28,353 nt of DNA from JALOTE01 sp031422195 (GTDB lineage Bacteria > Pseudomonadota > Alphaproteobacteria > Rhizobiales > Rhizobiaceae). Below the pieces are notes generated by a model. It was not told the origin of the DNA. It saw only the letters and a program-made list of their open reading frames with translations, and made no database searches. Position numbers and translations under genes: made by a program. The DNA is taken from the NCBI GenBank assembly GCA_031422195.1, contig JANOPZ010000074.1, forward strand, positions 1 through 28,353, in the 5' to 3' direction. Positions 23,149-28,353 of the stretch are shown here, one piece after another; position 1 is the stretch's first letter, and each line of letters starts with the position of its first letter.

Positions 23149-25249
23149 TCCACACTTTCACATCGTGGTAAGCAACACCGCCGTAGGGTGCCGGGCTGTC
23201 AGCGCCAACCAGCACGTTGATCCCCTCGCCGCGCTCATGCGCTGCGTTAGGCCAAAGACCTTCGGCAATAACTGTTCCACGTTTGGCTTCCAACGTTACA
23301 CGGGCATTTAAGGCAACTTCAGCACGGTGGTTGCCGATTTCCACACGCTGACCATCACCTAAATTCAAGTGCGCTGCATCATCAGGGTGGATCATCAATT
23401 CGGGCTTGCGCTCGTTTTTGGCAGATGTTGGCGTTTCGGCGAAGGTGGAGTTTAAGAAATTTCGGGCCGGTGAAGTGGCCAGTTTATAAGGATGCTCGAT
23501 ATCAACGCCTTCGTTTACATCCACATGGTCAGGAAATACCGGCAAGCGGTCAATTGGCCCCAATAGCCCGATACGGTCGGCAGGCCGGTCAGGCGCGGGC
23601 GTGTTCAACCAATCGGGCTTGAAGCGAAATTTCCCGTCCTCATGGCCGAAACCGTTAATGAAATGGCTGGTTTCAAAATCAGGTTGAACATCTATCCAAT
23701 TATGATCACCCCAGTCTTTGCGGGGCTTTTTATCACTATCGGCAAGCATAATATCGACATGCTCGGCTGCCGTTTTGCCAAAACCTTGGGCAGTCAATAC
23801 GCCCAGACGCTTCGCCAATTCTTCATGGACATAAAGATTTTCACGCGCTTCGCCTGGTGCTTCAACCAGTTTCGGGCCAAATAAAATGTGGGAATGACCG
23901 CCCCCGCGATAAACGTCATCGTGCTCCAGAAACGTGGTGGCGGGCAGCACAACATCGGCAAATTTTGCGGTGTCGGTCATAAACTGCTCATGAACAACGG
24001 TAAACAAATCCTCGCGTTTAAGGCCGTCTATCACCAGCCTTTGTTCAGGCGCGACATTGGCGGGATTGGTGTTTTGGATAAACAAAGCAGTAACCGGTGC
24101 GCCATTATTCAACGCTTCCGTGTCACCGGTGAGAATGCGGCCGATCTTGGCTTGGTCGAGCCAGCGGCGGCTATCATCGGCGTTGGTATTGCCTTGCATC
24201 ACGTCCTTGTTGAAGCCGTAAATCGCCGCATTATTATGAAATGCTCCGCCGCCTTCATGCAGCCAAGCGCCGGTGATCATTGGCACACAGCTGGCGGCAT
24301 GCATGTTGATGGTGCCATTGCGTTGGCGCGTAAAGCCGTAACCCAAGCGAAAGAAGGTTTTAGGTGTCTTTCCAACGAGCTGAGCAAACTCTTCAATCTG
24401 TTCAATCGCTAACCCTGTGATTGCAGCCGCCCAATCCGGTCCACGGGTTTTGAGGTGTTGTTCAAGCCCTTTCGGGTCGTCAGAATACTGATTAAGATAT
24501 TTCCAATTGGCAAAGCCATCGCGGAACAAAATATGCATTACCGCACACGCCAATGCACCATCAGTGCCGGGCTTCAGCACCAAAGCTAAATCCGCCTGTT
24601 TCAATGTTGGGCTTTCATAAATATCAATCGCAACAATTTTAGCGCCGCGCTCTTTGCGGGCTTTCATGGCGTGGGCCATGACGTTGACTTGCGTAGAAAC
24701 AGCGTTGGTGCCCCAAATCACGACGCAATCTGATTTTGCCATTTCGCGCGGATCAACACCACGAAGTGAGCCTGTGCCCATGACAAAGCCGGTCCAAGCG
24801 GTGTTGGTGCAAAATGAGTCGAACTGGTTTGAATAGGCTTTGGCATGGCGAAGGCGGTTGATGCCGTCACGTTGCACTTGGCCCATCGTACCGGCATAAA
24901 AATTGAGCCACACTGTTTCGGGGCCGAATTGCTTTTCAGCTGCAATAAATTTTGCCGCCACCAAATCCAAAGCTTCATCCCATGACGCACGCCGCCATTG
25001 CCCCGCGCCTTTTTTACCGGTGCGTATGAGCGGAAAAAGCAGGCGATCAGGATGGTGGTTTCGCTCGGCATAGCGGGCTACTTTGGCGCAAATCACGCCG
25101 TCAGTGTATGTATTTTCTTTTTGCCCACGTAGGCGGCCAATGGTGCCATCCGCCAAGATTTCAACGTCAAGCGCACAGGCAGACGGGCAATCATGCGGGC
25201 AAACTGATTTTTCCACGCGGACAACGGGTGATTTGATATGAGTGTTCAT
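23135..25249 (-). CDS. Molybdopterin-dependent oxidoreductase with Fe4S4 cluster, substrate unknown
   Basis: 704-residue catalytic subunit of the DMSO reductase / formate dehydrogenase superfamily. The N-terminal Fe4S4 cluster cysteines are Cys17, 21, 25 and 54 (CPHDCPSAC ... VICAK). The molybdopterin domain follows to about residue 480, with WGTNAVSTQVNVM and NPANVAPEQ. Cys in SFCTNTAWTG, near residue 145, lies where the molybdenum ligand is expected. The C-terminal dinucleotide-binding domain starts around 590 (LATSPARNFLNSTF; MIHPDDAAHLNLGDG). There is no twin-arginine signal, so it should be cytoplasmic. No partner subunits or cofactor genes are nearby. It overlaps purN tail-to-tail by 14 bases. 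Confidence 0.9.
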   Translation of the reverse strand: MNTHIKSPVVRVEKSVCPHDCPSACALDVEILADGTIGRLRGQKENTYTDGVICAKVARYAERNHHPDRLLFPLIRTGKKGAGQWRRASWDEALDLVAAKFIAAEKQFGPETVWLNFYAGTMGQVQRDGINRLRHAKAYSNQFDSFCTNTAWTGFVMGTGSLRGVDPREMAKSDCVVIWGTNAVSTQVNVMAHAMKARKERGAKIVAIDIYESPTLKQADLALVLKPGTDGALACAVMHILFRDGFANWKYLNQYSDDPKGLEQHLKTRGPDWAAAITGLAIEQIEEFAQLVGKTPKTFFRLGYGFTRQRNGTINMHAASCVPMITGAWLHEGGGAFHNNAAIYGFNKDVMQGNTNADDSRRWLDQAKIGRILTGDTEALNNGAPVTALFIQNTNPANVAPEQRLVIDGLKREDLFTVVHEQFMTDTAKFADVVLPATTFLEHDDVYRGGGHSHILFGPKLVEAPGEARENLYVHEELAKRLGVLTAQGFGKTAAEHVDIMLADSDKKPRKDWGDHNWIDVQPDFETSHFINGFGHEDGKFRFKPDWLNTPAPDRPADRIGLLGPIDRLPVFPDHVDVNEGVDIEHPYKLATSPARNFLNSTFAETPTSAKNERKPELMIHPDDAAHLNLGDGQRVEIGNHRAEVALNARVTLEAKRGTVIAEGLWPNAAHERGEGINVLVGADSPAPYGGVAYHDVKVWIRAL

Positions 25250-25319
25250 AGGATCACGCTAGCGGGAAACATGTGTTGGGTGTAGTCAATTTTCGTCATC
25301 ATGACATTTGGAAAATTGT

Positions 25320-26186
25320 ATGAACTATCGTCACGGCTATCATGCTGGAAATTTCGCAGATGTTTTTAAGCACGCCGTGCTCGCCCGCATCGTAACCTAT
25401 TTACAACGCAAGGAAGCTGCGTTTCGCGTGATTGATACGCATGCTGGCACTGGCATTTATAATTTGGGTTCAGAAGCTGCCATGAAAACCGGTGAATGGC
25501 TTGATGGTATTGGAAGGCTGCGAGACGCAACATTGCCGGCAAATGCACTGGCATTGATGCAGCCGTATTTGGACATTGCTTTACCAATGGTGATGGCGGA
25601 AGGCAAAAACTCCGCTTACCCCGGATCACCGCTGATTGCGCGCAAACTGTTCCGCAAACAAGACAGATTGACGGCGATTGAATTGCATCCTGAAGACGCC
25701 CGGCAGCTCGCCAAGCAATTTTCCGGTGATTATCAAGCCCGCATTATCGAACTTGATGGCTGGTTGGCTTTGGGTGCCCATTTACCGCCCAAAGAAAAGC
25801 GCGGGTTTGTGTTGATCGACCCGCCGTTTGAAGAAAAAGGCGAATTTGAGCGGATGATCGATGGCGTTGTGAAAGCCCATAAACGCTGGCCGGGTGGAAT
25901 TTACGCGCTTTGGTACCCGATGAAAAAACGCGCCGAAGTTGTGCGCTACCGCAATGCAATAGCTGCGTCCGGCGTGCCCAACATCATTGATGCGGAACTC
26001 AGCGTGCGCGATTCTGGCGGTGAAAAACTCGATGGTTGCGGCCTGACAATCATCAACCCGCCGTTCACACTGGAAGCTGAATTGCGTATTATGTTAGCTG
26101 CACTTGCACCCATTTTGGAAATGGAACCACGCACTGCGCGCTGGGGGGTAAAACGTTTGGCTGCTGAGTTAAAAGTTGACGCATAA
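25320..26186 (+). CDS. rlmJ: 23S rRNA (adenine-2030 N6)-methyltransferase
   Basis: Modifies A2030 of 23S rRNA using SAM. 288 residues from ATG 25320, giving the family's MNYRHGYHAGNFADVFKH opening. IDTHAGTGIYNL (38-49) is the SAM-binding motif I, YPGSPLIA the conserved PGSP segment, and DPPF at 167-170 the catalytic N6-adenine motif. GGAAAA lies about 8 bases upstream. A TTG 12 bases further up is in frame but would only add MENC. It is divergent from the molybdopterin gene (70 bases between the starts). Confidence 0.95.
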   Translation: MNYRHGYHAGNFADVFKHAVLARIVTYLQRKEAAFRVIDTHAGTGIYNLGSEAAMKTGEWLDGIGRLRDATLPANALALMQPYLDIALPMVMAEGKNSAYPGSPLIARKLFRKQDRLTAIELHPEDARQLAKQFSGDYQARIIELDGWLALGAHLPPKEKRGFVLIDPPFEEKGEFERMIDGVVKAHKRWPGGIYALWYPMKKRAEVVRYRNAIAASGVPNIIDAELSVRDSGGEKLDGCGLTIINPPFTLEAELRIMLAALAPILEMEPRTARWGVKRLAAELKVDA

Positions 26187-26236
26187 GTGTGATTGGGTGA
26201 AGTTTCAGAATAGATTCGGCTGAAGGAGCCAAGCAT

Positions 26237-26638
26237 ATGAAAAACATAATGTTTGTAGCAATTGTATTTGGTGCGCTCTCGGCAGTGCCAGCTTTGGCGG
26301 GCGGGCTCAATGGTTCATTGGCTGATTGCAATAGCCCCGGCGTTCTCAAAACAATTGATGCGCGCTTCGACCATGCGTTTTTGAACAAAGACGCAATTGC
26401 GATTGAAAGCATCACCAAAGTTCATCAACACCGACTTGAAGAAGCGACAGAACGCTCACCCATCGCGCGCCGTTATTGTGGTGCAGTAGCAGCGATGAGC
26501 GATGGCAGCGAGCGCACATTATGGTTCTTGATTGAAGACGGCATGGGCCTTGCCAGCATGGATGATAATGTTGAGTTTTGCGTCTCCGGGCTTGACCCTA
26601 TCAAAGCCTATGGTGGGCGATGCCGCGTCTTGAAATAA
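26237..26638 (+). CDS. Small exported four-cysteine protein upstream of RNase T2
   Basis: 133 residues, family not recognised. A signal peptide (NIMFVAIVFGALSAVPALA) is cut near residue 21. The mature chain has four cysteines (ADC, RYC, EFC, GRC), probably two disulfides, and a helical middle (HAFLNKDAIAIESITKVHQHRLEEA). AAGGAG precedes the ATG by about 9 bases, an excellent site. RNase T2 begins 4 bases after its stop and has no ribosome site of its own, so the two are co-translated. It could act with the nuclease in the periplasm (folding helper, inhibitor or partner), but that is inference. Confidence 0.75.
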   Translation: MKNIMFVAIVFGALSAVPALAGGLNGSLADCNSPGVLKTIDARFDHAFLNKDAIAIESITKVHQHRLEEATERSPIARRYCGAVAAMSDGSERTLWFLIEDGMGLASMDDNVEFCVSGLDPIKAYGGRCRVLK

Positions 26639-26642
26639 AATC

Positions 26643-27326
26643 GTGAGCCAGCGGCTGAAGTCACTATTGGTCATTTTGGTGTTGATTGCTGCCGTTGGTT
26701 ATTCGGCTTGGCAAAACCAAAACAAAAGCTCTACCGACCAAACAGTGGCATTGGGTGACTTTGATTTTTATGTTTTGGCGCTCTCATGGTCGCCGACATT
26801 TTGCGCCGAAGAAAGCGGTGCAAATGACAAAGAACAGTGCGGCACCGGTCGGCCCTACGCCTTCGTTGTGCATGGACTTTGGCCACAAAATGAGCGTGAT
26901 TTTCCTGCTGATTGTGACAGCAAATTTGGGACTCGCATAGAAGGCAGCATTGCCGACAACATGCTGGATATTATGCCCTCGCGCGATTTGGTGTTTTATC
27001 AATGGCGCAAGCACGGCACGTGTTCTGGCCTTTCACCAAAAGACTATTTTGCTTTGGTGCGAAAAGCCAAACAGCAAATTTTCATTCCGCGCCAATTTGT
27101 AAAACTGACAGATTTCACGACGGTTGCGCCAAGCGAAGTTGAACGGTCCTTTATTGGTGCAAACCCATCACTTCAACAAAATGCAATTGCAGTAACCTGC
27201 TCCAACCGTTACCTCAAAGAAGTGCGCATTTGCATGGATAAATCACTTAGCTTTCGCAGCTGTGCCGAAGTTGATGCAAAATCCTGCCGCGCAACCAAAA
27301 CCATTATGCCGCCTGTTCGCAGTTAA
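26643..27326 (+). CDS. Ribonuclease T2 family, exported or membrane-anchored
   Basis: Acid-type endoribonuclease of the periplasm that cuts RNA through 2',3'-cyclic phosphates. 227 residues from GTG 26643. A hydrophobic N-terminal segment (SLLVILVLIAAVGYSAW) is a signal or anchor. DFYVLALSWSPTFC is the family opening. The two active-site motifs are FVVHGLWPQ with His77 and YQWRKHGTCSG with His124. In the second motif the common His-Glu pair is replaced by Tyr-Gln. E. coli RNase I also has Tyr at the first position but keeps the Glu. Several cysteines suit a disulfide-rich exported protein. Coupled to the small cysteine protein upstream. Confidence 0.92.
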   Translation: MSQRLKSLLVILVLIAAVGYSAWQNQNKSSTDQTVALGDFDFYVLALSWSPTFCAEESGANDKEQCGTGRPYAFVVHGLWPQNERDFPADCDSKFGTRIEGSIADNMLDIMPSRDLVFYQWRKHGTCSGLSPKDYFALVRKAKQQIFIPRQFVKLTDFTTVAPSEVERSFIGANPSLQQNAIAVTCSNRYLKEVRICMDKSLSFRSCAEVDAKSCRATKTIMPPVRS

Positions 27327-27356
27327 GAATTCGCGCGGCTGAAATCAGGAACAATC

Positions 27357-27956
27357 ATGCCGAAAATATATTACGCGCCCGCTTCACCCTACAGCACCAA
27401 GGTGCGCATGGTCGCCGCATTGGCGGGCTATGACGCTGAACATATTGTGGTCGCCACAGCCGAAGACCCGGCAGAACTCATCGCCAGCAATCCGCTTGGC
27501 AAGGTTCCGGCCTTGATGACGGATGATGGCCAAGCCGTGTTTGACAGCCCGGTGATGTGCCAGTTTATCAACCACGCGGCAGGCGGCGCGCTCTACCCTA
27601 AAAACGCAGCCAAACGCTTGGAGGTTTTGCAGCGCGAGGCCTTGGCCGATGGCATTTGTGATTGCCTGATCGTCTATATGTATGAAATCCGCCTGCGCCC
27701 TGAAAACATGCGGATACAGACCATTATGGACCGGCAATTTGGCAAAGCGATGCGTGGGCTTGATGTGCTGTGCGCAGGCAAACTCAATGTGCCAGCCAAA
27801 GTGGATGCAGGCCATATCGCAACGCGGGCAATGATCGGCTATCTCGAATTGCGCTTTGAAGGCAAATGGGAAAAAGGCCGCACGAAACTAAAGCGGTTTG
27901 CCAAAGTGTTTGATGAGAAGTTTCCGGAATTGGCGCCGTTGTTGCCGCGTGCATGA
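27357..27956 (+). CDS. Glutathione S-transferase family protein
   Basis: 199 residues, cytoplasmic. The thioredoxin-like N-terminal domain reads MPKIYYAPASPYSTKVRMVAAL, with the SPYS segment at the glutathione site, then SNPLGKVPAL (44-53) with the cis-proline, and DSPVMCQFI. The all-helical C-terminal domain follows from about residue 85. Substrate unknown; conjugation or glutathione-dependent reduction are possible. AGGA precedes the ATG by about 7 bases. The RNase T2 stop is 30 bases upstream and the dehydrogenase gene follows by 95 bases. Confidence 0.9.
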   Translation: MPKIYYAPASPYSTKVRMVAALAGYDAEHIVVATAEDPAELIASNPLGKVPALMTDDGQAVFDSPVMCQFINHAAGGALYPKNAAKRLEVLQREALADGICDCLIVYMYEIRLRPENMRIQTIMDRQFGKAMRGLDVLCAGKLNVPAKVDAGHIATRAMIGYLELRFEGKWEKGRTKLKRFAKVFDEKFPELAPLLPRA

Positions 27957-28051
27957 TAATTCTATGACAGTTTGGCGAAAGTGGCTGGATTTGAATTAAC
28001 GTCGGCCTATTTCTTGATATTCGCCCGGGAACACCAGACGCTAGGCCAAAA

Positions 28052-28266
28052 ATGATCTTAGAAAAACCACCCGTTGCCCTCATTACCGGGGGTGCAAAGC
28101 GCATCGGCGCAGCTATTGTTGATGATTTGGCGGCGCATGGATATGCTGTCGCCATTCATGCCAACCGTTCGCGTAACGAGGCTTTGAAAAAGGTGTCCGA
28201 GATCACTGCCAAAGGCGGGCGGGCGGCGGCGGTGTTTGGAGATTTGACAGACAGCGTCGTTGTGGC
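28052..28266 (+). CDS. Short-chain dehydrogenase, FolM / pteridine-reductase-like, N-terminal part only
   Basis: NADP-dependent reductase of the SDR superfamily, probably acting on dihydropteridines or a related carbonyl. From ATG 28052 (AGG about 7 bases upstream) it reads MILEKPPVALITGGAKRIGAAI, with the glycine-rich cofactor motif TGGAKRIG, then AIHANRSRNEA and AAAVFGDLTDS, where the family's nucleotide-binding acidic residue lies. After about residue 71 the plus-strand frame stays open to the window end but no longer looks like an SDR: the NNAS motif is missing. The following bases are an inverted piece of a downstream part of the same kind of gene. In Rhizobiales such a gene often precedes folB-folK, as I recall. 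Confidence 0.8.
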
Positions 28267-28353
28267 ATCAATCAGGTTTACGATCAAGGCTTCAAAACCA
28301 GCAGGCAGCCGCTCAACCATCCGTGCCGCCAGCAGGGCAGGCGCCTTCACATG
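28267..28353 (-). other. Inverted internal fragment of the same SDR gene (fold-back at contig end)
   Basis: On the minus strand, from 28353, the bases translate to HVKAPALLAARMVERLPAGF and then EALIVNLID. This matches the FolM/pteridine-reductase segment that should come about 50 residues after the GDLTD stretch on the plus strand (family pattern N..AP.LLA......LP......IVNLIDQRV). The match ends at 28267, where plus-strand sequence takes over. It is either an assembly or library chimera at a contig end, or a genuine small inversion. It should not be annotated as a separate gene. Confidence 0.7.

Noticed and set aside
28156..28350. A separate minus-strand gene at the right edge
   Set aside because: Only the part from 28267 resembles SDR proteins; the rest is antisense of the plus-strand SDR. 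It is explained better by a fold-back.

Overview
The window looks like a chromosomal contig from an alphaproteobacterium, most likely of the order Hyphomicrobiales (Rhizobiales). The evidence is the clpP-clpX-lon block, the block hdaA / AI-2E-type permease / CDP-alcohol phosphatidyltransferase divergent from purM-purN, the rplM-rpsI ... speB-argC neighbourhood, the short (type 2) ArgC, and a palindromic intergenic repeat of a type I recall from Rhizobiales genomes. Base composition looks balanced by eye (near half GC), which is low for the order. I see no tRNA, rRNA, CRISPR array, prophage or complete insertion sequence.

Layout. 1-3576 (minus): clpP, clpX and the N-terminal half of lon, i.e. 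the cytoplasmic ATP-dependent proteolysis block. 3722-6104: a divergent pair, a covalent-flavin amine oxidase of the sarcosine-oxidase type and a cytochrome P450. 6178-7958: a small J-domain protein, a cupin and an exported lytic transglycosylase with a SPOR-like tail. 7959-8277: two different palindromic repeat elements. 8278-11964: a small membrane protein coupled to metY, a CoA-binding protein, a small exported cysteine protein and a non-canonical enoyl-CoA hydratase-family protein. 12072-13856: a GH24 lysozyme and the ribosomal operon rplM-rpsI. 13857-16827: an accessory insert holding a broken methyltransferase gene and a complete amylosucrase gene behind a LacI-type palindrome. 16987-18961: agmatinase and argC. 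18977-21345 (minus): phosphatidyltransferase, permease and hdaA as a tightly packed operon. 21509-23148: purM-purN. 23135-25249 (minus): a molybdopterin oxidoreductase. 25320-28353: rlmJ, a small exported cysteine protein coupled to an RNase T2, a glutathione S-transferase and the beginning of a FolM-like short-chain dehydrogenase.

Most of the window is ordinary housekeeping sequence. The observations most worth a second look are: the right-hand end of the contig, where the last ~87 bases are an inverted downstream piece of the same dehydrogenase gene (assembly fold-back or real inversion); the methyltransferase pseudogene with one frameshift and one in-frame TAG; the amylosucrase with a LacI-family operator; the two related inverted-repeat elements at 7987 and 16849 plus a second repeat family at 8125; the rplM leader with mutually exclusive hairpins; the enoyl-CoA hydratase homologue lacking both catalytic glutamates; a two-helix membrane protein with a GACSWHGGV motif; and the exported four-cysteine protein directly upstream of RNase T2. 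I did not find a clear new multi-gene defence or mobile system.
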